Source of the DNA: Arbacia lixula
Lineage: Eukaryota; Echinodermata; Echinoidea; Arbacioida; Arbaciidae
Direction: 5' to 3'
NCBI GenBank assembly: GCA_963669155.1
Contig: OZ022577.1
Coordinates: 6,406,288 to 6,470,287 of the forward strand
Length of the DNA stretch: 64,000 bases
Positions 1 through 12,385 of this stretch are shown piece after piece (the first letter of the stretch is position 1; every line of letters starts with the position of its first letter). The notes under the pieces are model-generated. The model saw only the letters and a list, made by a program, of their open reading frames with translations, did no database searches and was not told the DNA's origin. Both the position numbers and the translations under genes were made by a program.

Positions 1-480
1 TCCCAACAACATCAACACCAACATCACTATTACAAATGTTGCAAAAAAGGAAAAAAAAAACATTACAGAATAGCGAAGTTCTTCACAAATATGATATTGT
101 ATATGTTCACTACCAACAAAGATTATAGATATAGGTGGTAGTGCATTTTTTTGGTTTTTCTTCTGTGATTTTAACAGCTCACCATAATCATGTTGAGATG
201 GGCAATATTATCAAAAGAAACGGATTTCTTTTAAAATAACAATTATTACTTCACGCCTCAATGTGAGGCTAAAAAAAAAATGAATTTCACGAGTGCGTGA
301 ATGTTCTCACCTGCAGAGGTGCAGTGAAGAATGCAAGTAATTCAGAAAGAGATCAAGAATCCATCCACGGGACTTAACTCCCTGCTCCTGGAGGTAAATG
401 GGGCATACATCAGGCAAGGTTGGGGGCGTGGTCTCCACGAGATGGTGGGTCATCTCAGAGAAATGTTGTTTGAGTCTCTC
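1..480. other. AT-rich non-coding DNA
   Basis: No open frame, splice-bounded exon or repeat family is recognisable here. The stretch is AT-rich with short A and T runs. Confidence 0.5.
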
Positions 481-499
481 GATAAACACACGCACACAC

Positions 500-563
<64 letters not shown>

Positions 564-567
564 ACAT
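481..567. repeat. (CA)n microsatellite
   Basis: An almost pure CA dinucleotide run with a few interruptions at both ends. The short open frames across it encode only His-Thr or Cys-Val repeats and are artefacts of the microsatellite. Confidence 0.95.
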
Positions 568-1724
568 GGGTACAAACCAACACACATTCCGTAAATTATT
601 CTCTTTATAGACGACAATGGTTGTAATACTGTAGCATGATTGGATTTTGAAAGTACTTGGCCCGAGACGTACTTTCGATGATTTGTTGACTCTGTTTGGT
701 CCGCACAGCCGGATTTGTCACAGAAAGTTTCGACTTTCACAACCACTAGAAGTAAAAGTAAATCTGTGAAAAATTCCTAAGCATACAAAATCTAATAAGG
801 TAAATCCAGCTTTGTAGAAAGTTTGAAAATTTGTACCCACGGTATCGAATTATAAGAAAAACATCCGCTGCAGAACGGGGTCATCGAAACCAAGAAATAT
901 CGCTCCAATATGGTATTTAAAGGTTGTGTGTCCCGTATGCTGTAAATACCATGGTACATGGAAGAACAAACTCTTTGAAAACATTCTTTTTTCTTCAGAA
1001 TATAGAAACTCAAATGTGATTTTAACTGGCTTCAAATTCTATTCATATTATTTCATCGGGAATTTTGGTCGGCTGAAATCATAGTTTCTTACAAACACCA
1101 CAGTCTCAGAAACTCAATGAGATCAACGTCGTTCTTCATGTACATTTTGCTGTTAGCTTCTTGACAAGGAATGATTATGTAGAACTATTATTGATGATTA
1201 CATGAAAATCTCAAAAATCACCTTGCATTTGAAAATTAAACTAATCCTGGGAGGCAAACTACAAGTAATGTGCTTTTGATGTTGTTGGTGAATTCCACGT
1301 CACTATCAAGTTTGATATTTGACCTACTGGACCTTCATGCTGTTCCTGTGGTGCGTTTAATGGTTTACATTATGATTTTGTCATAGGGGTACACCTGCCT
1401 TTAACAACCACCGGCAGAACATCTCCCAGAAACCACGTTCTACCCGCAATCCCATCCAAGTTTAAGAGCATTGAGTAGAATGTAGTACAGAAAAGGACCT
1501 CATTTTTTTTCACTGGTGGGTGATTGGGGGCACTTGAATTCAAGGGGGTGATGGGAGTTCCTTTCTTCGTCTGAATACAACTACAATTACAGGTGAAATT
1601 CGCCATGACGACATAAAAAGAAAACTCATAGATGAACGAGGAGAGAAGAAATAGGCAAAGGAAGGATATATCTAAAGAAAAGGAAGGAGAGGAGGAGAAG
1701 AGGATAGGAAGGGTGGTGTTGGTA

Positions 1725-1800
1725 GTGGTTGTGGTTGTGGTTGTGGTGGTGTGTGTCTGTCTGTGTGTGTGTGTGTGTGTGTGGGGGGGGGGTGGTGGAG
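1725..1800. repeat. GT / poly-G simple repeat
   Basis: Imperfect GTGGTT/GTGT repeats followed by a G9 run within a purine-rich tract. Confidence 0.9.
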
Positions 1801-3198
1801 GGCGGGTAGGGCAGAAGAAGGGGGAAGAGGAGGAGACAAGAAGACGAAATCTTGGTGAACTATAATACAAGAAGAAGAAGATAATTATGTCATGTCTGGT
1901 TTCCTACCCCATAAATCAATTACGAAGCACTTCAGCCAAAATGCCAGTCTTCTTCGCATTTAATCTGTCTGTCATCAACAGGAGTTAAGGGGTCAGGTCC
2001 TCATTCAAAAAGTGCCCCTCTTAAAAGGGGGCAGCATCCCCGAAGAATCGGGTTTCTGAAGAGAGTGTTCAGATGAGAGGTCTTGTTGTCGGATCGTCAG
2101 CTTTCATTCATAACACTTGGTCAGAATACCGATTTACAGAACGCTGTAAGCGGCACGGTATACACATTCGCTACAATTTTGTATTTCCTTACTTACGATA
2201 TCAGATAGACGCAGCTCTGAAATAGCGCACGATACCTTGGAAAACCTAAAATTAACTTTAAGTTTAATTTTGTATTTGAATTCAGATAAAAAAAAAACAG
2301 TAGCTCAAGCATATTGTAACATGGAATTCTGATATTTTATCCAGTTTATTATGTCATAATACTACATGCATTGCAAATGTGTATCTCCTACACTAGCTGT
2401 ATAGTATCACGAAAGGTCTGCGACACATACACTAGTAACAATCGAGTAAGTGGTCACTTGTGTCCTTCTGTCGTAATAAAGTAGACTAAGAGCAGACGAT
2501 CGGTCACACTAGCCGAGTGATGATACGAGGGAAAGCGGGTCACAAGGTCGTGCACTTTCGTCCAGTCCTGAAGTCACGTGCAAGGGTGTTGCTAGGGGGA
2601 TAAAGGCATCCCCTCCTCCATCGCGACAAGATGAATCATCGAATCATTGATACGACCCCTTTCTTTGTATGTATATCCATGTGGTAAGGTCCATGGTGTA
2701 TCCATTAATGCTACAGAGACACACCGGAGATAGTCGTGATTTATGTATACAGCGATATATTTCGCTCAACGCTAATCATGTTTAAAAAAAAAAGACGAAG
2801 ATTTTAAATGGTAAAATGGCAATAGGTCCAAACTTGTAGGAGCTAACGATTTCTTTTTTCATTTACATATATGATTAAGACAATGAAACAGTCAGTTGTG
2901 AGTTGTCTCAACTATACTGTATGAATGAACTCCACATACGAGTATATTTTTGGCTTTCCATTTTATACCCCATTTAGTGCCTACTAAAACACATAATGGC
3001 GGTGGTATTGTTCTCATTGGTTAGCAAATGACATACTAGTATTCCGTTAAAAGAACCGTGGTAACGACAGACACATACCCCAGGCAGATACATCTCGTTA
3101 TGCCCCTGGTAATGAGAAAATAAAGACCAAACCCTAATGTCACATTTCAAGATGGGTTATATAGCGTTTATTGTTAGGTGCTCGGTCTATCTCTGCCC

Positions 3199-3222
3199 CC
3201 TCCCTCCCCCCCCCCCCCCCCC
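3199..3222. repeat. Poly-C tract
   Basis: A C-rich run with two short T interruptions at its left end. Such homopolymers recur through the window (5101, 17991, 22980, 23230, 34290, 43535). Confidence 0.9.
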
Positions 3223-4547
3223 CCGCACCACTCATTAACCTGACGATGTAACTGTCCGTGCTCGGTGTAAGGCGACCGACCAAGAGATTGACGTCACATA
3301 TTGGAGTCAAAGGGAGCCCCAAGCAACCTCGAGCAAAGCAAACTGTGATCACGGACTATTAAACACATATCATTGAGCTGCGTTTAAACACAATACGATT
3401 CAGGTCGGCTTCTGGCCTTTCCATAACATGACGTCAACATTGCAGAGATAATACGCTCACTCAGTGCGATCAGCTAAATGTTTGGTGGGTCTTTGCAGTG
3501 TTTGATAGCATAATCTAATTCAACGTGGTATTATTGAAATTGAAAAGGAGGTTTCTTCATCTATATGATACTACCTCTAAAGTGATGAAAAAGAATGTAA
3601 CCATGGTGATTTTATGGATCAAACATAATTTCTCCATTTTCTAGAGGAGTTTATTTATTACAAGCCTGTGCGTTAAAGGAAGCACACGTTTGAATGTACT
3701 TCCCTTTAAATAACAGAAAGAAGGATGATCCGCTAAGAAGAGGCATTTGTGATGTTTATAATGTAATCTCTTTCTTGAACCGAGGGAAGACATTGAAGGA
3801 ATTCGATCGATGGCTTTGATCCTCATCGCGGATTTTCACAGAGGTCATCTCCATGGAATGACAAACATAGAAACAACAACAGCAGCCAGCCGATGAAGGT
3901 GGCAAAAATTGATGGTGGGAACGGAGGGTGTGAATTCAATCAACACGTTTCACTTACCTCTCAGAAAAAATAGCAAAGAAGATGGGGAAAGAAAATGTGC
4001 CAAAATTGTATCACGAAGGACTTTGGGATTTAAAAGTATTCAGGTGAGAGAGAATTTCATTAAAAACAATCTCCACGGAGAAGCGGAACAACATTGTTGA
4101 CATATTTGGCAAGAATCCTGTTGTTTTGATCTAGAATAATCTGGCCGAGGACAGAAACTTAATAGTCATCCTGGAATAGTTGAGATATCAGTGTATGCCG
4201 AGCGGTGATGTCTGCATGTCATCGGTATTTCATATTCTTGTTTTTACACGGACACGGAGAGGTGTTAATCACAGGCAATGTTTATTGTATCACTTGGTTT
4301 CACCTTCAGTTTGAATGTAAAAAATGGTTCACTCTATTGCATTCCACCCTCTTCTCTCACTTCCCTGTATTCTTATTCGAGGCTAGTTGCCTTTAATTAT
4401 AAATATCTAATTTGTTTTTATTTAAAATATTCTTGTCATGTTTTCTGCTTTCTTTAATTGTTGAATTGATTGACTTTCGTTTTCTTTTTCATCATTTCCA
4501 TCATCGTCATCATTATCATAATAATCATAATCATTCTCACGCTTGTT

Positions 4548-4604
4548 TTCTTCTTCTTCTTCTTCTTCTTCTTCTTCTTCTTCTTCTTCTTCTTCTTCTC
4601 CTCC
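4548..4604. repeat. (TTC)n microsatellite
   Basis: About 18 consecutive TTC units preceded by a degenerate ATC/ATA repeat. Poly-Phe, poly-Ser and poly-Leu open frames across it are artefacts. Confidence 0.95.
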
Positions 4605-5100
4605 TTCAAACTCTGCTACTCAACACAAGACACATCAACGCTCTTTCCCCCTCCCCTCTTGTAAAACAATGTGCACTCTATTTCTACTTCATGTACCTCT
4701 GCGAAAAAGAAGAAAATGGAACGGTCGGGGGAAGTCAAGTCTGGCCGATGGGCGTGGGTTCTCAAACTGTACCGCTTATAATTTGGTCAGATCAATGAGG
4801 TACGAGACTTGAGCTCAGCTTTCATACCTCCTTGGTCAGATACTTATACATCTGGCCGGGTTGTCTCCCGCCTGACCGAGGCTCAGAAATGCAATCGGAT
4901 GTCGTCGCAACGGGAATTATTTACTTGTAAATACATCTCGTTTACATGTTGCCCCTTAGGAGTCAGGAATCGGGATTGTTGCTTCCAGCCGCCTTGCAAT
5001 TTTTGGGATACCTGGGACTAATGGGATAATGAGAGCGGATTGGATGAGTGGGGAAAGGAAGGATGATGAAGAGGGAGAAGGGGGAATAAGGAAACGTAAA

Positions 5101-5113
5101 GGGGGGGGGGGGG
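5101..5113. repeat. Poly-G tract
   Basis: A run of 13 G residues inside a purine-rich stretch (about 5040-5240). Confidence 0.9.
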
Positions 5114-5329
5114 TTAAAGGGAAAAGAAAAGACGGAAGGAGGAGGCAGTAAGGAAAGAGGAGGAAGAGGAAGAGGAGGAAGATGGTGAGAAGAGAAGGAG
5201 ATGTACTTTGTGATGATGAACATGATGAGAACGAAGATTAGAGTGTAGAAGAAGGTGAAAAGGAGGAACTGGGAGGGTGAGGAAAATGCCAGAGATGAGA
5301 AAAGCAACAAGGGCAGAGTGGTCCTACTA

Positions 5330-5510
5330 AAAGCCGGCAAAAGCCGCCAAGAGTCGGCAGGCGTGACAATATTTAAGAACATCCAAGAGCCACCAAGAGC
5401 GATAATATTGAAGAACAGCCAAGGGCAACCAAGAGCGAGCGACAATATTTGAGAACAGCCAAGAGCAGCAAAGAAGCAGCCAAGAGCGGCAGAAGACACC
5501 AGGAGAAAGC
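5330..5510. repeat. Degenerate minisatellite (GACAATATTT...CCAAGAGC)
   Basis: Imperfect tandem repeats alternate a GA(C/T)AATATT(T/G) segment with AGAACAGCCAAGAGC-like segments. GACAATATTT-type blocks sit near 5368, 5401 and 5440, and CCAAGAGC-type blocks recur between them and up to 5490. The region is non-coding; ORFs across it are by-products of the repeat. Confidence 0.75.
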
Positions 5511-5519
5511 GAAGACACA

Positions 5520-7150
5520 CGGTAGACCTCTGTAGGATTGTCAAAGTGGTCGCTCGGTCAATAATATTTAATCATTATTTTACAAGCATGTCACGTAGAA
5601 CCGTAAAATCTCTTAACTGCCTCTTGACTGATTTGTTAGTAGGACCCGGGCAGAGCGGCGATGAAGTGAAGATGCGGAGAAGGGTTAGCAGAAGACATGT
5701 ACGGATAGGCCGAGTAGCTTTCAATCTGTGACGTCAAAGTGCACGCGACAAGCGGCAGCGGCAAACCGCTCCCGTGTGAACGAACCTCAAACCGGTACGT
5801 TTCGCTGACCTACAGTATGAGGCATTAATATATGACTTATCACATTATAATGAACAGTTCGTCTGAGCTGGAACCAGCGAACGGAACTCGCTTTTCGGGC
5901 AGCACACACTCCGGCTGACTTTCTGCGAGATTCAGTCGAATTGCCGTTGAACGGTTTTTGAATGCAAAAGTCAGGCAACGGTGTCGGGTTATTCACTGCA
6001 TTGAAGCATAAATTAAGAATGGAAAAAAGTGGAAAGCAGGATCTAGTCCCTGTTTTTTGCCATTGACTAATCTCATGTTATCTATAGATACATTATCAGC
6101 AATGTTAATGCTGAACAAGCGCTGAAAAGAAGGGCGGAATTTTGTATCGCTTTTCCTATCTCGACAAAATGTATCGTATGCTTCAAGGAAATAATTTTGG
6201 TGACAAGAACCGGGATATCACCTTAACTATTGCAATGCATTGACAAGATAATCGTACAGAAGATACGAGGTGTGAGTTCTTATAACGCTATTCATTGGTT
6301 TTTTCTTCACGTTCTCCCCAAGGATTAGCGTTGGAACATCAATCTTCCACAGTCAATCAACCATAATCAAGCGCACACGTAATCGTCTGCTTTCGACGTA
6401 GCTAAAATCAAAAGAAGGAACCAGAAATCGCGGGCATTATTGGGCGGTCAACCTTTGCGATGTCTTGCCAAGTCCAATTCACGCAAGCACTTCGTTTGTT
6501 GGTGGACATTGTCATCATTTATACCACGCGGCACCTGAAGTGGATGAGTGGGCAAGGGAGAAGAGAGATCAAGGGAGGAATTGAAAGTATCTCGCCATCT
6601 CCGGGTCGTATTGTCATCACTAATTTGGCGGCGGTTTTAAGTTGCGATATGCTTTCAGCAGATGACGGCGAGCCGAGGGCGGACTGAGGGCGCGGTAGTG
6701 GAGACAGAGAATGGGGCATGTGATCTAGATAAGTGACCTCTTATTTTGATCCCGAAGTACAGTAAATGACACACTCTCTTAATAGAGTTATTTGATTCTG
6801 GCAGATAATTATGATGTGTTAATACGCGAAGAACATACCAACAAAAATGACAAAATCAATGATGTTAATGATTTACAACAATGAAGAAAACTCTAATTGA
6901 CAACGAGGATGATGGACTAGACAATGAAGATACAAATTTAATGTCAGTTTATGATAGTCTGAATTTGAAAAGAGAGAACATCAACATCAACAGCATCGTC
7001 GTCATTGTCAGTTTGAGCATCACTTACATTTGTGATCACAATAACATGATGTTAACAAACAAGCACCCTGAAACCCACCAAGGGGGCACCTTGGTCGCCG
7101 CCCCCTCCATCCGCCCCCTTCCCGTACACTAGCAGCGTGATATTAGGCGG
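5520..7150. other. Intergenic DNA, no gene recognised
   Basis: Mixed-composition DNA with CpG-containing patches at about 5640-5980 and 6420-6720. Short open frames occur (for example 6460-6687 on the plus strand), but none shows a known motif or convincing splice sites. Confidence 0.45.
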
Positions 7151-7204
7151 ACGTGTTACACGACCCTCGCGGTATGTTTTGACGGGGAGAGCTCACCGCG
7201 GCTC

Positions 7205-7735
7205 TGGTATGTCCGAGTTTTAATCCCTGCTACGAAGAACTCATCAACAAGGGGTGTCGCTCACCTACCCCTCTCCCCTCTCCCCTCACTAAGCCTCTCG
7301 TCCTTAGTGGATCTTATCCCCCTATCACGAGCTTATTACTACGAGAAGGTCGCTTACTAGCCCCTCAGCTGTATCTCTACCATCCTTCTGAGTTTTAATC
7401 TTTGCTACGACGAGCTTATCAACAAGGGATGTCGCTCACCTACCCATCTCCCCTCTCTTAGCCTCCTGTTCTTATAGGATCTAATCCCCGCTACCACGAG
7501 CTCATCACTACAAGAAGGTCGCTCACTCACCCCTCTTTTAGGACTTTTCTCTCTGATACGACGAGCTCATCACTACGAGAAGGTTGCTCACTTACCACTC
7601 TGTGTCCCTCCTTATGGGATTTATTCTCTGCTACGACGAGCTCATCACTAAGGGGTGTCGCTCACTTAACCCTCTCCCCTTCTGTAACACTCCCCTTCCG
7701 TGAAGGTTTTAATCCCTGCTATAACGAGCGTTTTT
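7205..7735. repeat. Degenerate tandem array, about 65-95 bp period
   Basis: Seven related copies of a module reading roughly TTTTAATCCCTGCTACGACGAGCTCATCA(CTA)..AAGGTCGCTCAC are spaced 64-93 bp apart, starting near 7217, 7310, 7392, 7478, 7542, 7616 and 7705. They are joined by pyrimidine-rich CCCCTCTCCCC linkers. The copies are clearly related but each has substitutions and indels, so the array is old. No coding function is apparent. Confidence 0.8.
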
Positions 7736-7739
7736 GAAA

Positions 7740-10700
7740 TTTGAAAAGGCCACCCCCCCCCCTTCATCCCCTTCCTTTCCCACTACATCGCATTGCCGTT
7801 TTGGGACTCCAATCAATGTTGATGGGATTCCCACCTCGTGTAAAGCACAACATTCGACATACCTGAACGTGTGAATCAAATCGAGCTTCCCCAAACCAAT
7901 CTGTACCGTTATTCCTAAGCCCATTATGAAAACAAACCCTGCCCTCTAATCCCAATCCTTAGACCACATAGAGTGTGCCAGAACCGCTTGTTACGTCACA
8001 CCAATGTTCTGTTCGATACTTTGAGTACCTCGTATGACTGTTCGATCAGCGAACACCGACTGCCATATAAACATAGAAACGAGCAAAGTAACTAGCGATA
8101 TTGTCTGCATGCTCATATAGCAACTGTTTTGTTAGAATCACGGGTGGAATATTTGATATGAGGAATCTATAAACGTATATCTTATATTCTAGGTCAAAGT
8201 TATTGTATAAACATAAGAAAGAGCCATGAAAGCTCCATAATGAGTTTATTGGACTTAAATATACATAATCACAACAACAGACTGGGATAGTTTGACCACT
8301 AACATTTAACCCGAAAAGTCGTCACGGGCAATGACTAACTACATTAGTTAAATGGGCAATCGCTCATAACCCACTATAGAGAGTTTTGGATCGTGACTGT
8401 GTCTGTAACCCATTGCCCCTATGCACAGTGCATAACAAAGGCAAAACATAGCATCCTCATGCTCTTCAGAATTGACATTGGCAATGCAAGATTTTAGGCT
8501 GTACTCTATCAATCTATACGCTTGATATTTTTTTGGTTTATTTGAATCAACTGCTTGTCAGGATTTCTTTGCCCTATAATACAACACTATGCATGATATC
8601 GTTCTCGATGTAATGTGGTCATAAGGAAACGAAACCGATCGCTGACAGCGATATTCTTTTTTCCCTTCAATATCCAATTCTTCCCCTTTTCCTTCAAGCC
8701 TCCTACCACGCTCCAGTAATTAGCGTACCTTCAACATTCTTCTCTCATGCGAAGAGTCGTCCGCGGTCCACATCATCCGTAGATTTCATTCCTCCATCTC
8801 CAAACCCAGATCTGAAGCAGATAATTAGTCTTTGTCTGTGCGCGGCATCTGCTCCGCTCCGCCCAGACTTTCCCCGGCAAGACGATGGACCCGCTGGGTG
8901 ACAGTGTGACAGGCAAAATCTCAACTCATCGTAATTGAGAGATAGGAATGTGACTCGATGTGATTATGTTTCATTAATCTGGTTAAACCGATCAATCTCG
9001 TTTCGCATGGATCTCTGCAAGGTCCAGTTTGGAGAAAAGATGGGGGGGGGGGGAGGCTGGGTACTGCTTTAACTAATTGACCTGTGATGTCTCAATAAAT
9101 CAACAATTATTTTTAACGCACAAGATTAACACATGATAAACCATTTCTTATCAGAAGTATGCTAATGTGCCATGAAGGTATCTTGATTTCACTCTCTTAA
9201 TACCAAGGCATGAAGAGGCCATTGATTTATAACACAGTTAATAAGCCTATGGTACTATGGTTCAGGATTGCTGGCTACGTTAAAATGAAACTCGCCTATG
9301 ACAAAAACAACACGAAGCAAAGGAGCGAATAAGTTTTCAAGTGTCCCCGATTTAAAGCAATATTGCAGACAATAGGAAGGAATGCCTCTCCTCCTTTTCT
9401 TTTTCGAAAGTTCATTATTTCAAAACACATGGTCCATGTCTTCAGCATGGGATCTTAAGAGAAGGGTCTAACTACCATGGGTGGAACGTGGAGAGCTGAG
9501 ATTCGTATTTCGCGACGATGGTCTTCCGCTTTAATAAGTACACCACCCCTGTGCTCTCATCGTGAAAAATCTGGGCAACAACTAAAAGGCTTGTAAAAAA
9601 ATCCTCAGAGTCACAGAAAGGGAAAGGAAAGAATCATTCTATGTATCACGAGAAAGAGATAGGATTCGAGAAGAAGATTGGAGGGACACAACCCCAGTGA
9701 AAATATTGTACAATAAATAATGATAAGTTCTCATTGTTTGAGCGAAAACGAAAAAAAATTATAGAGGCGCCCCATGCAAGAAGCTATGCTTGTAAGTTAA
9801 AATCAATAATCTGATCAAACCAACCAACATTTACATACATAGGAATGTTGTAGCATGATACGCAAATAAGAACAAATTAATAGGATATAGAAGAATAGGA
9901 TCAACCGCGCTGTGACGTAAGTGCGCGGGCGACACTTTAGCGCCATCTGCGCGAGCAATCATGGAAGCGTTTTCACCCGGTGCATGCGTTAGCCGGAGAA
10001 GAGTGCTTGATGAAATGAAATGTCAGAGGCGGTTAACACGAGTTTGCTTGCCGAGGACCGTACACGAGGTAGAAAGCTCATCATATGACGCTATGTCGGG
10101 CAATTGGAACCTAGCTGCTTTGTTTTGCTTTTTTCCGCTGTGTTCGTTGGCTTCTCTAACCAACCGTTGCTTAACGGGACCTTGATTTCCAGGGGCGTAT
10201 AGCGTTCCTTTGAGCACGAAACTTGGACTTCAGTTCTCAGTCATTGGAAATGGTAGACTAACGTCACATTGTCAGTATGAAAGAGTAATCTGCAGCAATT
10301 CTGTATCGACCTTATCTGGATAGAATTGAAAATAAACATGAATAAAACTGAAATAGAAAGACGAGTACATGCCCTATAAAAAAAAAAATCTTCATCATAA
10401 ATTCCAGCCCGACTTTCAAGCATCGGTTCCAGCCTTGACAACTTTGAGCAGAATGCCGTCCGGTTAAGGAAAAACGAACAAACCCTCTAGGGCTCAGATA
10501 AATGTGTTGAAGTAAAGTATACCGATTAGAACCACAGCTCGTTGATTGATGTGCCTAGTAACTGTTAGTACAGAAAATTAGTACAGAACATCGGCAATTA
10601 TTGCATAACCTGCGAGAACACTTTGTTATCCAACATCAGTCGATATAAATTTGTGAAATTGTTTATGGACTTCGTAAGGATGCTAGTATCGGTTTTGGGC

Positions 10701-11429
10701 GTGATGAAACCGAACCAGCAATCTAGTGACGTCAGACGGGAAAGGTTACATGTGCACCCCCTGCAAAGAATGATTAACATTGACTGTCTCGATCCGAAAT
10801 GTTAGCGGGGCGAACTCACACTGCTAGCTTCTATGTTTGTAATGAAATAGTCTGTCTACAACGCGAGCAATATCAAAGGGACACGTAAGATTTTGAAGTG
10901 AAACGCAAAATAGCTACGCATCTACTTATTCGTTCGTAAGATGTATGTCAAGGTGCTTAAGTCCTTTATAATGATACCTTCTCCATTCACGCCTTTAATA
11001 ACCATAGGTGAAATCAGTTGTAAAACTCTCTATTTTTTTTTTTTTTACCATTGAAGGTTAAATCAATACATATTTCTTATCAAATTTCTTATGAAAGTCC
11101 CTCATTCCGGTGGTTTACGATCACCCTAGAGGCGGAAGGCTAGTTGTGGACATGGCGTTATACCATCATGACCATATATGTCTACTCCGAAATTCATGTG
11201 CTTGAATGCAGGAGCAAGGAATGATGGAGCCCTGGGCTACAAACGAATGATCATTGGTTAAAAATGTTTCTAGGAAAGACGAAGAAAAAGATTGCTGTCA
11301 GAGTAGAGATCCCGGCAGGTTGAGAATAAACTTTCGAAACACTCAAAGAGCGGATTTTGTCGTCCTTATTTTGTGGTTTTAAAAATGAAGAGGGTGGTCA
11401 AACTGGAACATATGCTTCTTGTTTATAGA

Positions 11430-11430
<1 letters not shown>
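7740..11430. other. Intergenic DNA, no gene recognised
   Basis: Mostly AT-rich DNA. A CpG-containing patch at 8640-9010 and another at 9900-10250 (with TGACGTAA and GCGCCATCTGCGCG) stand out. An open frame of 74 codons begins at 9961 but has no recognisable motif. Small poly-C and poly-G runs lie at about 7748 and 9043. Confidence 0.45.

Positions 11431-11433
<3 letters not shown>

Positions 11434-11484
<51 letters not shown>
11434..11484. repeat. (GT)n microsatellite
   Basis: A pure GT run of about 25 units. Confidence 0.95.
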
Positions 11485-11487
<3 letters not shown>

Positions 11488-11814
11488 GTGATTGATAACA
11501 GCTCTATATTGACAGCAGTTACAAGTATTATTTCCATTTCTAATTACCTGTAGTCGTTATGGCACGATTCTTAAAATTGTACTATAATATATTTATATTA
11601 TGATATGATTGTGACTGTATATGCTTGTTTGGAAAATAATCACAAATATTACTTAAGAAACATTTCTTTAATACAAACTTGAGATGGTCTCCGACCGTTG
11701 AGATCTATATTTTAAAGTTTGATGTTTCAAATTCGTGTAAAAACATTTTTTTTTTAAGTGAAACTTTTTCAGTTGTTTAACATCTTCATCAGATTGCAGC
11801 TGATTGTCACGGTT

Positions 11815-12084
11815 TAATAATAATAATAATATAACAGTTCTTGTATAGCGCATTATACCTTTGAAAAAGGTCTCAACGCGCTTAAAAGGAAAAAGAAAAT
11901 TAAGAAGAAGAAGAGAGGGAAAGTTGCTGTGAGGTGAATGTCTTGTACTAAGTAAAATGTAGCTTAATTAAATAAGTATGTTTTCAGAGCAGTTTTAAAT
12001 TGCTCAACTGTGTTAGCTTGCCTCACACTGCATGGGATACTATTCCACAGTTCTGGTGCAGCATGCGCAAAGCCCCTTTTACCA
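11815..12084 (-). mobile_element. 3' end of an interrupted CR1/L2-like non-LTR retrotransposon
   Basis: The minus strand encodes the conserved C-terminal tail of a non-LTR reverse transcriptase protein, GKRGFAHAAPELWNSIP followed by FKTALKTYLF, ending at a stop at 11964-11966. This matches the usual AF..AAP.LWN.LP....FK..LKT.LF tail of CR1/L2-type elements. The short 3' UTR ends in a GCGCTATACAAG-type motif and a (TTA)n microsatellite at 11815-11831, also typical of this group. The coding sequence stops abruptly at 12084, where the 25.4-kb insertion begins. Its upstream continuation is found at 37500-37640. The copy is 5' truncated and dead. Confidence 0.85.
12076..12084. repeat. Left 9-bp target-site duplication of the giant MULE
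   Basis: CTTTTACCA directly precedes the left terminal inverted repeat and is repeated exactly at 37500-37508 directly after the right one. Nine base pairs is the usual duplication length for Mutator-like elements. Confidence 0.93.
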
Positions 12085-12153
12085 GGCTTACTTCGAACCA
12101 TCGGGTCTTCGCGTCGGGCCGCGTTATCGCGTAACCCGACCTTTCGTGAAAAC
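12085..12153 (+). repeat. Left terminal inverted repeat of the MULE
   Basis: Sixty-nine bp beginning GGCTTACTTCGAACCATCGG and ending CCTTTCGTGAAAAC. It is identical to the reverse complement of 37431-37499. It contains eleven CpG sites. A related stretch with one small gap extends the match to about 12181, giving a TIR of roughly 97 bp. Confidence 0.95.
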
Positions 12154-12290
12154 AGCCACATTTATTTACGAAAGGTCGGGTTCACCATTTGTGAAATATA
12201 CCCGTTAAATCTACGAATAGTTGGGTCCATTAACCCGACTCTTCGTAAAATTTAGCCAGCAAATATACGAAGGGTCGCGTTCTTCACGCG
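12154..12290. repeat. Subterminal TACGAAAGGTCGGGTT repeats, left end
   Basis: Variants of (T)TACGAA(A/T)(A/G)GTCGGGTT occur at about 12165, 12212 and 12265. An inverted copy (AACCCGACTCTTCGTAAA) starts near 12232. The same motif is the inner part of the TIR (12135-12150) and recurs inside the right end at 37404-37424. Clusters of this kind are commonly transposase-binding sites; that role is inferred here. Confidence 0.7.
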
Positions 12291-12299
12291 CATTTCTAC

Positions 12300-12385
12300 A
12301 ACAAATAAATATGATGAAAAACGGCTTGAATAAAATCTAGCATTCAATCCGCACAAAGTCAGCCTTTGCCTTGAGAAGTCTAGAG
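12300..12385 (+). other. Candidate 5'-UTR exon 1 of the transposase gene
   Basis: The segment ends in ..TCTAGAG|GTGAGT, a strong splice donor at 12385/12386, just inside the left end where MULE promoters usually lie. The upstream boundary is a guess. It has no coding potential. It would splice to the candidate exon at 13046-13133. Confidence 0.4.

Larger units (their letters stand above)
568..4540. other. Intergenic DNA with simple repeats
   Basis: No gene is supported. The stretch holds a GT/G-rich microsatellite (about 1725-1800), a poly-C tract (about 3199-3222), and otherwise AT-rich unique-looking DNA. Open frames are short and lack family signatures. The longest (minus strand, 1370-1870) owes its length to the GT/CCT simple repeats. 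Confidence 0.5.

Noticed and set aside
4963-5544. Open frame of 193 codons on the minus strand
   Set aside because: Low complexity from a purine-rich tract and the degenerate minisatellite; hydrophobic Leu/Phe/Pro content is a by-product.
9961-10185. Possible 74-codon gene or first exon
   Set aside because: It begins in a CpG-rich patch but shows no family motif, and no downstream exon could be assigned.
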